Assembly (NCBI GenBank): GCA_965249775.1
Contig: OZ252253.1
Location: forward strand, 3,410,001-3,474,000
DNA length: 64,000 bases
Direction: 5' to 3'
DNA from: UBA822 sp965249775
GTDB taxonomy: Bacteria > Gemmatimonadota > Gemmatimonadetes > Longimicrobiales > Gaopeijiaceae
Program-made: the position numbers and the translations under genes
The notes under the pieces: model-generated
Database searches by the model: none
Told to the model about the DNA's origin: nothing
What the model saw: the letters and a program-made list of their open reading frames with translations, nothing else
Part shown: one piece after another, positions 26,580-35,007 of the stretch
Layout: every line of letters starts with the position of its first letter
Numbering within the stretch: position 1 is the first letter of the stretch

Positions 26580-27770
26580 CTACGAAGATCCGAGGGTGAA
26601 GCGGAATACCGCCCCCTCTCCTGGCAGGCCCTCGCCCCACACTCGCCCGCCGTGGCGATCCACGATTCGCTCCACGGTGGCAAGCCCGAGTCCGCTCCCG
26701 GCGAACTCCGTCCTAGCATGGAGCCGCTTGAAGGGGTTGAAAATTATCTCACGGTTCGCGTTGTCGAAGCCGATCCCATTGTCTCGCACGTGGTAGGTGG
26801 GGACCTCGCCCTCGTTCTCGGCGACCCCCAGCTCGATCCACGCGTCCTCGCTGGGTCCGGTGTACTTCCATGCATTCTCTAGCAGGTTGGCCAGGAGAAC
26901 CCTCAAAAGTGTCCGGTCGCCGAGGGCCTTGATTCCAGGCTCCGCCTCGAACCGCACGTTACGATCCGGGACCAGCGTCCTCAAATCGTCGATGACCTCG
27001 CGCGCCAACGAAGACAAGTCGACTTCCCCTCGACGGACCTCGACTCGGTACACATCAGCGAAGTCGCGAAGGTCGTCCATGACATACATCATGTGCCTGC
27101 CTGCGTCCCGAATGCGCTTTAGGTCGTCCTCCTGCCGTTCATCGAGCGAGTCGCCGAGGGCTTCGTGGAGGTGGTGGCTGAAGTTGGTCACGATCAGCAA
27201 CGGGTTCCTCAGATCGTGCGCTAGGGCGTGGGTGAACGTCTCTAGCTCCCGATTCGCCGCTTCGAGTGCCTCCACGATGGGAAGAAGGAAGTTGAGAACT
27301 TGCCCCGTGTCCACACCGATGTGAAACGTCCTACCCCCGAAGGGGAACTCGACGGCCTGATCAGAAGCGGGCACACCATCACCGGCGTCCCGGAGCAGAC
27401 GCCCGATCCGGTCGAGAATTTGGGTCTTCTCGTAGGGCTTGGTCACATAGTTGTCGGCGCCGGCCTGCAGCCCGTCGAGCATGTCTGCTGGGCTGGTCAG
27501 TTGCGTGACGAGCACGACGGAAGTTGCTCTCGTGGCGGGATCTTCCTTCAGGACGCGACACGCCTCGAGGCCGGAGAGCCCGGGCAATACGATGTCCAGG
27601 AGCACGACGTCATAACCTCCCCCGCGGACCTGCTCCAGGGCTTCCTCGGCGGAATGGACGACGTCCACCGCGTAGTCCTCGGACTCCAGCATCATCTTGA
27701 GGAGTGCGGCCTGGGTCTTGCTGTCCTCCACCACCAGGATCTTACTCCTGTCTTCGCCACTCTTACTCAT
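26580..27770 (-). CDS. Receiver-histidine kinase fusion
   Basis: The 396-residue cytoplasmic protein begins with a receiver domain (Asp59 in LLDIVLPGLSG; Lys in YVTKPYEK). A linker with a short helix follows, then HisKA with phospho-His185 (THALAHDLRNPLL) and HATPase with ENAWKY, DNGIGFD and GSGLGLATV. This REC-HK layout is typical of bacteriophytochrome-type and Che-like kinases, where phosphorylation of the receiver controls kinase activity. No membrane segment is seen. It converges with the lone receiver gene and probably belongs to the same signalling network. Confidence 0.88.
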   Translation of the reverse strand: MSKSGEDRSKILVVEDSKTQAALLKMMLESEDYAVDVVHSAEEALEQVRGGGYDVVLLDIVLPGLSGLEACRVLKEDPATRATSVVLVTQLTSPADMLDGLQAGADNYVTKPYEKTQILDRIGRLLRDAGDGVPASDQAVEFPFGGRTFHIGVDTGQVLNFLLPIVEALEAANRELETFTHALAHDLRNPLLIVTNFSHHLHEALGDSLDERQEDDLKRIRDAGRHMMYVMDDLRDFADVYRVEVRRGEVDLSSLAREVIDDLRTLVPDRNVRFEAEPGIKALGDRTLLRVLLANLLENAWKYTGPSEDAWIELGVAENEGEVPTYHVRDNGIGFDNANREIIFNPFKRLHARTEFAGSGLGLATVERIVDRHGGRVWGEGLPGEGAVFRFTLGSS

Positions 27771-27899
27771 CGGATCATCCGACCTCTCCTAGTGAGTGGA
27801 AAGATGCGCTGCACTTTAGCTGTGAGCAAGCGAGAAAGGAAGAGGGGGTGGCGGTGATTTCACCCCGTTTTCTTTCTTGGAGATGGGAGGAGTTGGGTG

Positions 27900-28145
27900 C
27901 TACCACTGCGGCAGGTAGGTCCGTCCGCTCTTGATGGTTCGCCAGGGTACCAGCTTTTCCCGGCCGACTCTCACTCCGCCGTTAGCATCTACGAACCTAT
28001 GCTCGCCCGTCTGCATCTCGAAGATGGCGACATCGCCCTCCGCGCCCACACGAAGGGTTCCGATCTCCACGTCCCATCCTATTGCGGCGGCGGGGGTCGC
28101 CGTGGTCCTCCGCACCGGCCCTTCTTCACCGACGTTACAGGCGTG
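27900..28145 (-). pseudogene. Truncated duplicate of the 3' end of the amidohydrolase gene at 36248-37531
   Basis: About 205 bases from the stop codon (TAG 27900-27902) are over 95% identical to the 3' end of the full-length amidohydrolase gene. An in-frame deletion of about 22 codons follows, then about 20 further similar codons (CNVGEEGP versus YNVGEDGP), and similarity ends near 28145. The N-terminal two thirds, with the metal ligands, are missing, so it cannot be active. The copy lies in the same orientation as the intact gene, 8.3 kb away. Confidence 0.85.
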
Positions 28146-28214
28146 AGCGGCAGGATCAAGCCGGTCAACATGAGATCTCACGCGAGCGTGCGCGTGTGAC
28201 GGGATTAGGTACTC

Positions 28215-28898
28215 CTACTCCTCCCAGACCCCCTCGAGGCGTTTCTTCGCGAGCTCCAGCGCCTCGTTGAACGGCATCGTGAGCTCCTCGACCCTGTAAC
28301 CCCGGGCAAGCACCTCGACCGTCTCGTCGTGGAAGGCCAAGAAGAAGTGGCGGAGGTCCTTCCACCTGTCAGGATCGAATAGGCGGTGGACGCTGTTCAC
28401 GGCGATCGCCTCTTCGATCCAGGGGGAGTTACGAACCTCGAGGGCTTCGTAGCTGCCGCCGAAGCCATGACCCACGAGCCTGTGTCCTCCGAAGACCTCG
28501 TCGTTCGGTCCTCCGAACGTGATTGCGTGGCACCACTCGAATTGGGCCAGTGCCAGGCGCCTCGCGGTTGGCGAAGACGGGTCAGTCACCTGCACCGTCG
28601 TCCCGTCCCAGCCGGGTGCGATATCCTGTGCGTAGTACAGCAGCATCGTGGCATGACCGTTGGCGAGGAGGTGCGGGAGCGGCGCACCCCCGTCCCACGG
28701 GATCGGCCACTCGAGAGGGATCGCAGTCTCCTCACCGCGAGCGAGCGAGAGCGCCCGCTCCGCCTCTAGCCGCTGCTCACGCATCTGTGTGTATAGAGCC
28801 AAGTCGCCCGAGCTTTCAGGGCCGAACTTGTCGAGCTCGAGCTGCTCCCGAGCACGGGCGGCCTCGAGACGGCGCTCCAGATCGGCGAAGTCAGTCAT
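28215..28898 (-). CDS. Conserved-looking cytoplasmic hypothetical protein
   Basis: The 227-residue protein has a predicted N-terminal coiled coil (residues 1-55, FADLERRLEAARAREQLELDKFG...) followed by a globular domain with IPLEWPIPWDGGAPLPHLLANGHATMLLYYAQD and FEWCHAITFGGPNDEVFGGHRLVGHGF. The aromatic- and His-rich motifs suggest a defined fold, but I do not recognise the family. There is no signal peptide. A short frame upstream (about 22 codons ending at 28897-28895) overlaps the start codon and could couple translation. Function unknown. Confidence 0.65.
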   Translation of the reverse strand: MTDFADLERRLEAARAREQLELDKFGPESSGDLALYTQMREQRLEAERALSLARGEETAIPLEWPIPWDGGAPLPHLLANGHATMLLYYAQDIAPGWDGTTVQVTDPSSPTARRLALAQFEWCHAITFGGPNDEVFGGHRLVGHGFGGSYEALEVRNSPWIEEAIAVNSVHRLFDPDRWKDLRHFFLAFHDETVEVLARGYRVEELTMPFNEALELAKKRLEGVWEE

Positions 28899-29115
28899 CT
28901 CCCTCCGACTCGCCGTCGACCTCCCAGATGTTCTCGACGTTCATGATTCCAACGATACGTCGCGGTCGGGGTGCATCCAACGAAAAAGACCCCTGCCCAC
29001 ACTCCCGTGCCGCTCCGACCGAGATTACCGGCCAGGAGCCGTTGGTACCCCCCGCAGACATCGGCGAAAGAATTTCATCTTGATGGAGAACGGGCGGTGT
29101 GCGCACCGTTAACAC

Positions 29116-29877
29116 ATGGGCATTCACAGAACAGTGGCACGTGGGCTCGGCTTGATGATGGTGCTCGCCGGCTGCGGAACGAGCACGGGGCTGAATCTCG
29201 TTGCGGACGGGACCGTGTTCTTGAGCGCGCTCAGCGACGAGTTCGACGATGTGGACTCGCTCTCGGACTGGCTGGTACGTTCCGTGGTCGAAGGGGACCC
29301 ATCCGACGGATCGGCCTCGATAACCGGAAGCCAGCTGCTGCTTCGTCCTTCACAAGATCGCTACTTCCTGGATGACCACAGAGGCTTGAGCCTTTTCAAG
29401 CACATCCAGACGCTCGGTAACCATCGTTTCATGATCGAAACGCGCGTCACTGCGGTCGATCCCGTATCCGGTGGTGCGCCAACCGAAGCGTTTCATTCGG
29501 CTGGACTCGTCGTCTACCCCGACGTCAATCGGATGAGTGATTGGGTGGTGACGAACATTGGGTTGCAAAACGGGACGTTGGGTTTCGAAGACAAAACAAC
29601 GGTCAACGACGTTTCCGTTCTCACTTTGTACGCCACCGGGCAGGAGTTCTCCGGTAGCTTGCGGCTCTGCGTGGTCGACAACCTCATCACGGTCTTTACC
29701 CGCTTGGACGCCGATCCGGCCTGGACCGAACGGAACAGCTTTACCCACACCATGGGGACCACGGTCGGGGCCGGCGTCATGATCAACGACTATCTGGCCG
29801 GCACTGCCGATGTCGAAGGCCAGTTCGACTACGTGCGATTCCAGGCTGTCAGTCGGGTCGAGGACTGCAGGAGCTGA
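29116..29877 (+). CDS. Lipoprotein with concanavalin-like (DUF1349-type) domain
   Basis: ATG 29116 starts a lipoprotein signal (GLGLMMVLAGC). The 253-residue protein has DEFDDVDSLSDW near the mature N-terminus, then HRFMIETRVTA, HSAGLVVYPD and a C-terminal VEGQFDYVRFQAVSR. This pattern matches secreted lectin-like DUF1349/laminin-G-type beta-sandwich domains, which bind carbohydrates. Alternatives are any jelly-roll domain. No catalytic residues are obvious. The gene lies 17 bases from the 3' end of the convergent M56 peptidase gene. Confidence 0.62.
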   Translation: MGIHRTVARGLGLMMVLAGCGTSTGLNLVADGTVFLSALSDEFDDVDSLSDWLVRSVVEGDPSDGSASITGSQLLLRPSQDRYFLDDHRGLSLFKHIQTLGNHRFMIETRVTAVDPVSGGAPTEAFHSAGLVVYPDVNRMSDWVVTNIGLQNGTLGFEDKTTVNDVSVLTLYATGQEFSGSLRLCVVDNLITVFTRLDADPAWTERNSFTHTMGTTVGAGVMINDYLAGTADVEGQFDYVRFQAVSRVEDCRS

Positions 29878-29894
29878 GAGAGGTCAGCTAGCCC

Positions 29895-31628
29895 TCAGTC
29901 CAACCCTGGCAGCGACCCGGGAGGCGGCTCCGGCACCATCCAAACGACGTGGACAATATCACCCCCCAGGGGGACACCGAAGCCCAAGGCGTATTCCGTC
30001 GTCTCGGCTGGGTAATCCGCCTGCAACCTCTCCTCGAGGCCCTCGCTTTCATCGATCCCGGTGCGGAGAACGTTGATATCCTCGTCTACGATGAACCAAA
30101 CGCTCTGTCCCTCGGGCAATCCGTTTTCCAGAACGCCGGGATGGTGCTGGGCGAGCTCGGCCTCTAGCTGGCCGTCGTCAGGAGTGTAGGGGAGTCTGCC
30201 CGCGGTGAGCTGCGGTGCCACCGCGTCGTCAGAGAAAAACTGGTCGAGTGCGTTGGCGGGTATGCCAGCTGCGGCGAGTCGGGCCCGGATCTCGTCCGCG
30301 CTGAGACCGGACTGGAGAAGTTGCTGGCGCACCAGTTCCCCATTCGCTTCGACTAGTCGGCGGGCTTCCTCGGGAGTCGGGATCAGCTGTCTGCCCTGGG
30401 TGAGCTCGGGCGCCACCGGGTCGCCAGAGAGAAGCTGGTCGAGGGCGTCGGGGGGTAGGCCGGCCGCGGCGAGTCGGGCCCGAATCTCACCTATGCTGAG
30501 ATCGGATTGCAGAAGCTGCTGGCGCACCAGTTCCGCATGCTCTTCGCCCAGCGGGCGGGCTTCCGCGGGAGTCGTGATCGTGTGGCAGAGGAAGCACTCG
30601 GGCCTCAACTGTGCGTTCGCGGTAAGCTCGGGTGCCACCGTATCCTCGGTCGACTGGGGTGCCACCACGTCTTCGGTCGACTGGGGCGCCACCACGTCTT
30701 CGCTGACGAGACCCGTCACGTAGTCCGCATCCGGTGCGTCGGGGCCGGAGCATGATTGGGCAGCGACAACAACGCCTGTGGCGACGATCAGCGTCAAAGC
30801 CGATCGCATGAAGGCGCGTGGGCCATGTGGCGTCAGTATCATCCTTATTCTCCGCTCCAAGGCCGAGGCGGGGTGAGAGAAGGCGGGCAGGCGGGATTGG
30901 TCGCCGAATCCAGCCTCTGCGACCTCGAGCAAGAGGCCGCCGTAACGCTCCGGATCGGGATAGTGGGCGAGAACCCGGCGATCGCAGTCCAACTCGATCG
31001 CGAGCTCCATTCTCCGCCGGTGCCACCAGAGCGGAAGATTCCAGGGAGCGGCGACACATACGAGGGTCGCGAAGAGACGGAGTACGGGATCGCGTGCCCA
31101 GACGTGCTCGAGCTCATGCCGAACGACCAGCTGCTGTGATTCTCGCTCCCAACCAAGGAGCCACTCGGGAACGACGATCCGACCGCCGAGGAACCCAGTC
31201 ACCGCGGGACCGGTGGATTCAGAGAGAAGCACGTCGTTTCCGGCGAGCCGTTGTGGTTGCCACTTCCGGGCCATTCGCCGCGATGCGATCACGCCGACGA
31301 CTGTTCGTATGCCCAGGAACAAGGAGAGGGTGAGCCAGGCGAGCACCAAGACGCTATCCAAGGCGGGGTACGCGGGCCCGGTGAGCATGGGCTCACCGGA
31401 CAACAGCCCCAGGAACTCCGGTCCGGCACCGGCTGGTCCCTGTGCCGAGGTCACGGTCGGCGATTGACGTGGGATCCACGGAAGGACGAACGACCCAACC
31501 ATGGCAATCCACCAGACGAAACGCGGCGCTGGCCACCGCAAGTCACGGAACGCTTTTTCGACGAGAAATGCCGCGAGCCCGAAGGCGGCTGAGATGCCGA
31601 TCGCGTAGATCATCCACGGGAGAATCAT
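29895..31628 (-). CDS. M56 (BlaR1/MecR1-like) membrane metallopeptidase with repeat-rich periplasmic tail
   Basis: The 577-residue protein has N-terminal membrane helices and a cytoplasmic-facing zinc site HELEH (171-175), with ELDCDRRVL following, as in BlaR1-family sensor peptidases that cleave BlaI. After a further membrane helix near 275-290, the C-terminal half is not a penicillin-binding sensor. Instead there are three short EDVVAPQST-type repeats (309-335), a CxxCH at 345-349, and two 44-residue repeats (366-409 and 430-474) with HAELVRQQLLQSDLS and EIRARLAAAGLPPDALDQ. The gene overlaps the BlaI gene by four bases. The signal sensed is unknown, but is unlikely to be a beta-lactam. Confidence 0.87.
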   Translation of the reverse strand: MILPWMIYAIGISAAFGLAAFLVEKAFRDLRWPAPRFVWWIAMVGSFVLPWIPRQSPTVTSAQGPAGAGPEFLGLLSGEPMLTGPAYPALDSVLVLAWLTLSLFLGIRTVVGVIASRRMARKWQPQRLAGNDVLLSESTGPAVTGFLGGRIVVPEWLLGWERESQQLVVRHELEHVWARDPVLRLFATLVCVAAPWNLPLWWHRRRMELAIELDCDRRVLAHYPDPERYGGLLLEVAEAGFGDQSRLPAFSHPASALERRIRMILTPHGPRAFMRSALTLIVATGVVVAAQSCSGPDAPDADYVTGLVSEDVVAPQSTEDVVAPQSTEDTVAPELTANAQLRPECFLCHTITTPAEARPLGEEHAELVRQQLLQSDLSIGEIRARLAAAGLPPDALDQLLSGDPVAPELTQGRQLIPTPEEARRLVEANGELVRQQLLQSGLSADEIRARLAAAGIPANALDQFFSDDAVAPQLTAGRLPYTPDDGQLEAELAQHHPGVLENGLPEGQSVWFIVDEDINVLRTGIDESEGLEERLQADYPAETTEYALGFGVPLGGDIVHVVWMVPEPPPGSLPGLD

Positions 31629-31999
31629 TCGTCTCTCTCCTTCAGCCGTTCGTCTAGCAATCTTCGAATCCGCTTGGCCTCTTCTGGAGTGAGATCGGTG
31701 GTGGAGACCATATGGGTGAGCGCGACCTCCGGAGAGCCTTTGAAGATCTTCTTCGTAAGTCGACGCAATGCGTTCCGAGCTGCCGTATCTCGATCGACCA
31801 GCGGATAGTACCGGTGGGAGCGGCCGTCCTCCTCGACGCCTACGTGGCCCTTTTCGACCAGGATGCGGAGGAGGGTGGAGATGGTGGTGTAGGCGGGGTC
31901 GTCGGGGAGGGCGCTCTGCACCTCAGTCACGGTTGCGGGGCCCCGGTCCCAGAGGACGTCCATGAGATCGAGCTCTCGGTCGGTGAAGATGACTTCCAT
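31625..31999 (-). CDS. BlaI/MecI-family repressor
   Basis: The 124-residue winged-helix protein matches BlaI/MecI: FTDRELDLMDVLWDRGPATVTEVQSAL, then TTISTLLRILVEKGHV, then a C-terminal dimerisation helix. The family represses its own operon until cleaved by the partner M56 peptidase, whose gene overlaps this one. Two matching inverted repeats lie 36-97 bases upstream. Confidence 0.9.
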   Translation of the reverse strand: MEVIFTDRELDLMDVLWDRGPATVTEVQSALPDDPAYTTISTLLRILVEKGHVGVEEDGRSHRYYPLVDRDTAARNALRRLTKKIFKGSPEVALTHMVSTTDLTPEEAKRIRRLLDERLKERDE

Positions 32000-32034
32000 G
32001 GGAGGCTCCCTGGTTGGCTCCCTCGGGCGTACTG

Positions 32035-32050
32035 AACTAAAGAATTAGTT
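32035..32050. promoter_or_regulatory. BlaI-type operator 1 (AACTAA-N4-TTAGTT)
   Basis: Perfect six-base arms around AGAA, 36 bases upstream of the repressor start. The half-site AACTAA recurs in operator 2. Autorepression by the adjacent BlaI protein is inferred. Confidence 0.65.
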
Positions 32051-32078
32051 GGAAGCTAGGGCGTGATGGTTGGGTTGT

Positions 32079-32096
32079 CAACTAAGGGCTTAGTTG
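32079..32096. promoter_or_regulatory. BlaI-type operator 2 (CAACTAAG-GG-CTTAGTTG)
   Basis: Perfect eight-base arms separated by GG. Same half-site as operator 1, 44 bases further upstream, about four helical turns, which would allow cooperative binding on one face of the DNA. Confidence 0.65.
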
Positions 32097-32139
32097 GCAG
32101 GATGGTGGGGTGGTGGCATATCGGATCTGGACAGCCTAA

Positions 32140-32170
32140 CCTGGGACCCCTCTGACGAGCGGGTCCCAGG
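32140..32170 (-). terminator. Hairpin downstream of dienelactone hydrolase gene
   Basis: CCTGGGACCC and GGGTCCCAGG form a ten-pair stem with an eleven-base loop, 31 bases beyond the leftward hydrolase stop codon. Position fits a terminator separating it from the BlaI promoter; there is no long T-run. Confidence 0.55.
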
Positions 32171-32200
32171 CTGCCTTGCTACCTCGGGTGGCGATCTAAC

Positions 32201-33094
32201 TCAGACGAGAGCCGCCCGGTACATCTCCATCATTTTGCCCCAAGCTCGCTCGGCCTCCACCTCGTCGTAGATCGCATTTCCGCCCTGTGCCGGCATGTCC
32301 GTGACGCACCAGCCGTGCTGGGAATCGGAAAACACCTCGACCTCGGCCGTAACACCCGCGTCGGCGAAGCTCTGTCGCAGTACGTCCTTGGCTTCGGGCT
32401 GGTTCGCGTCGTCATTGGCGGCGACAGCGATATACAGGCGTGCCTGCATGTTCGGCACCATCAGATGCGGGCTGTTCGGGCTGGGCGTCACCAGTCCTCC
32501 TCCGTGGAAGGATGCGGCGGCGCCGATGCGAGCCGGCTGGGATGCGGCCGTCCTCATGATCAGCGGTCCGCCCATGCAGTAGCCCTGTGTGCCGATCGGC
32601 TTCGACGCATCTACGTTCTCTTGCGCGTCCAGGAACGGGATGTAGGCCGACGCGTCCCGCTCGGCCGCATCGGGCGCGCCGATCGAGCCCATCAACTGAC
32701 CAATCCTCTGCCCGACCTCCCCGAAGTTGACAACGGACGCGTCTGGGAACGAAGGCGCCCTTTCGACCCGATAGAACGGATTGGGCACGAGCACGGAGTA
32801 CCCGTCCGCCGCCAGCCGCCTTGCCATGGCGCGGAACGAGGGCCGCAGTCCGAACGCGTCCGTCCAGATCAATACCCCCGGATGTTCACCACTGTCCGGG
32901 TGAATGTACGCAGCGTCGGCGACCCCATCGGGAGTCGTGATCTCGACGTCCTCTTCGACCACTACGATCTCCCCTGGCGCGCAGCCTACTGTAGCCACAA
33001 CGCCTGCGGTCACCGAGAAAGCTACAAAGTCGCGGCGCGTCATCTTGCCATACTGCACATCATCGTTCGGTTGTTTGGCTGGATACCTGAGCAT
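32201..33094 (-). CDS. Exported dienelactone hydrolase-family protein
   Basis: The 297-residue protein starts at ATG 33094 after a GGGGGGTG site (GTG 33100 also in frame). A twin-arginine-type motif (MTRRDFVAF) precedes a hydrophobic segment ending VATVGC, so it may be a TAT-exported lipoprotein. The fold is dienelactone hydrolase-like: GVLIWTDAFGLRP, the nucleophile elbow GYCMGGP with catalytic Cys, an Asp in AANDDAN, and the His in DSQHGW. These enzymes open lactone rings in aromatic degradation, but many homologues have other substrates. No aromatic pathway genes are adjacent. Confidence 0.83.
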   Translation of the reverse strand: MLRYPAKQPNDDVQYGKMTRRDFVAFSVTAGVVATVGCAPGEIVVVEEDVEITTPDGVADAAYIHPDSGEHPGVLIWTDAFGLRPSFRAMARRLAADGYSVLVPNPFYRVERAPSFPDASVVNFGEVGQRIGQLMGSIGAPDAAERDASAYIPFLDAQENVDASKPIGTQGYCMGGPLIMRTAASQPARIGAAASFHGGGLVTPSPNSPHLMVPNMQARLYIAVAANDDANQPEAKDVLRQSFADAGVTAEVEVFSDSQHGWCVTDMPAQGGNAIYDEVEAERAWGKMMEMYRAALV

Positions 33095-33103
33095 GGTCAC
33101 CCC

Positions 33104-33144
33104 CCTTTTCGGAGCAACGTATCATCTTTTCGACTGCTGGGCCA
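33104..33144 (-). promoter_or_regulatory. Shared upstream element (copy B), possible promoter
   Basis: The segment with CGGnGnAACGTAyCAT, a run of T and CGAyTGsTGGrCCA is repeated at 61136-61178. Here it is immediately upstream of the leftward hydrolase start. Repetition in front of leftward exported-hydrolase genes suggests a promoter. Confidence 0.4.
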
Positions 33145-33209
33145 TCGCGTCCCAACAGAACCCCTTTCGGGGGCAAACAACGAGATGGAAACCCCCTCGC
33201 ACGGGCTTG

Positions 33210-34658
33210 TCAGGTAGCTGTCAGCGCGGCTCGCATCTCGGCCCGTGACGTGAACTTCACGCGCGGCCGCCCACCAGCCTCGCCTCGCGACTGCTCCAGC
33301 GCATCCAATCGGCTCCAGTCAGCATAGTTCACCACGTGGGGCTGACGCTCCCGAACCAGCGCGTCGAGGGCCGATGGATCGGGATGCGCCGGATCGAGAA
33401 CGGAGGACGACCCGGCGTCTTCCAGCATGGCGCCGGCGGTCTCCGTCCCGTCTTTCTTGTTCGTACCGATCACTCCGGTGGGCCCACGCTTAATCCAGCC
33501 GCTGACGTACATGCCCGGCACGGGTCGCCCAGTCTGCGGCTCTGTCACGCGGCCGCTCTCATTCGGGATCACTCCCCATCTCTCGTCGAATGGAAGACCC
33601 TCCATGGGGAGGCCCCGGTATCCGACTGATCGAAAGACCAGGTCCACCGGAAGCTCTTCGCTCTGCTCAGTGGCGCGAGGGCGCAGTTTCCCCGCATCCG
33701 AGATGAGCTCGTTGCTCACGATTCGCATGGCACGGACCCCGCCGTCGTCGCCGGCGACCAGCTCGGTGGGTGAGACCAAGAACCGCAGGGTGAGCAAGCG
33801 CGCCTTACCCTCACGGGGCCGCTGGGCGAAGTCTTCGAGAATCGCCACCTTCTTCCGCAAAGTGTCGTCATCCGTGTTGTCGAGCTCGGCCTGGCTGAGG
33901 GAATCGAGGCGCACATCTTCCGGAAAGACGCGGATGTCCGCTCCCTTCAGCTCGCCCAGCTCCCGAACTTCCGGATTCGTGAAGGCGGCTTGGAGGGGCC
34001 CGCGCCGGCCGAGCATGGTCACATCGCGCACTTTGCTTTGGCTCAACACTTCGAGCGCGTGGTCCGCGATGTCTGTCTCCGCCAACTCGTCGGGCGTGCG
34101 GCACAGAATCCGTGCGACGTCCACCGCGACGTTTCCGACGCCCACCACAGCGACACGCTCGGCGGAGAAATCGAACTGATGGTCCCGGTAGTCAGGGTGG
34201 CCGTTGAACCACGCCACGAATTCGGTGGCGGTGTAGCTTCGCGTGAGATCCTCGCCGGGGATCCCCATCCGCCGATCTGTCTCTGCGCCCGTGGCAAAGC
34301 AGATCTGGTGAAAGTGCTGGCTGAGGTCGGTCAGGCTGATGTCCTTTCCCACCTGCACATCGCCGAAGAACCGGAAAGTCTCTCGCTGAGCGATGCGGTC
34401 GAACACCCGCGTGACGCTCTTGATCTTCTGGTGATCCGGGGCGACGCCAAAACGCACGAGGCCGAAAGGAGTCGGGAGACGATCGAACATGTCGACCTGG
34501 ACGTGAACGTCGCCCTGCTTGAGAAGGTGGTCGGCAGTATAAAACCCAGCCGGCCCCGACCCGATGATGGCCACCCTGAGCGGGTGGTCCGCTGTACCCA
34601 GTTCCGACGTCAATAAACGCTCCCGGCCAGTTGGCCAAACGGCCCGAATGATAGCCAC
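33210..34658 (-). CDS. Ferredoxin/adrenodoxin-type NADP reductase (FprA-like)
   Basis: The 482-residue cytoplasmic flavoenzyme starts at GTG 34658 after GAGGCG. It has an N-terminal FAD-binding motif IIGSGPAGFYTAD (about residue 31), a PTPFGLVRFGVAPDH segment, RMGIPGEDL, and an NADP motif VVGVGNVAVDVAR. The C-terminal YVSGWIKRGPTGVIGTNKKDG is diagnostic of adrenodoxin reductase/FprA proteins. It transfers electrons between NADPH and ferredoxin, typically feeding P450s or other mono-oxygenases, none of which is in the window. Confidence 0.92.
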   Translation of the reverse strand: MAIIRAVWPTGRERLLTSELGTADHPLRVAIIGSGPAGFYTADHLLKQGDVHVQVDMFDRLPTPFGLVRFGVAPDHQKIKSVTRVFDRIAQRETFRFFGDVQVGKDISLTDLSQHFHQICFATGAETDRRMGIPGEDLTRSYTATEFVAWFNGHPDYRDHQFDFSAERVAVVGVGNVAVDVARILCRTPDELAETDIADHALEVLSQSKVRDVTMLGRRGPLQAAFTNPEVRELGELKGADIRVFPEDVRLDSLSQAELDNTDDDTLRKKVAILEDFAQRPREGKARLLTLRFLVSPTELVAGDDGGVRAMRIVSNELISDAGKLRPRATEQSEELPVDLVFRSVGYRGLPMEGLPFDERWGVIPNESGRVTEPQTGRPVPGMYVSGWIKRGPTGVIGTNKKDGTETAGAMLEDAGSSSVLDPAHPDPSALDALVRERQPHVVNYADWSRLDALEQSRGEAGGRPRVKFTSRAEMRAALTAT

Positions 34659-34794
34659 TTTGGCGCCTCACCGGCACCCGAATACCGGGTGCTTGCCGTG
34701 CGCCGAATACCGGAGCTACTAACGCATCACCTTGTGCGCGAAAGCCCGCTATGTCGTATCATGACGGCCACTCTCCTGTGGCCTTGAGGCACTC

Positions 34795-34945
34795 GTGCCC
34801 GATTCGATCACCCGCCTGAACGCAGCCCTCGAGGGCCGCTACGCCATCGAGCGTGAGCTGGGCGAAGGCGGGATGGCCACGGTCTACTTCCTGTCCAGAT
34901 AGTCGTGAACTTCTTCGAGGAGTTGAAGGAGCGGGTGGGAAACTG
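34795..34945 (+). pseudogene. Internally deleted Ser/Thr kinase gene (remnant 2)
   Basis: GTG 34795 encodes VPDSITRLNAALEGRYAIERELGEGGMATVYF, a kinase start including the glycine loop, then breaks at TAG 34900-34902. A different frame directly after reads VVNFFEELKERVGN and stops at 34943-34945, resembling the C-terminal end of such kinases. The catalytic core is missing, as if a large internal deletion joined both ends. Confidence 0.65.
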
Positions 34946-35007
34946 ACCCCCGCGCCGACCCACTGAAGCACCAACGAGTGTACCCCAGACCCACGAGGCT
35001 TCAGACG

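Noticed and set aside
28891..29127. Minus-strand frame of 78 codons upstream of the hypothetical gene at 28215
   Set aside because: Only the last 22 codons look protein-like; I mention it as a possible coupling frame but not as a gene.
30580..30594. CxxCH in the M56 peptidase tail as proof of cytochrome function
   Set aside because: A single CxxCH in a repeat-rich tail can occur by chance; listed only as a question.
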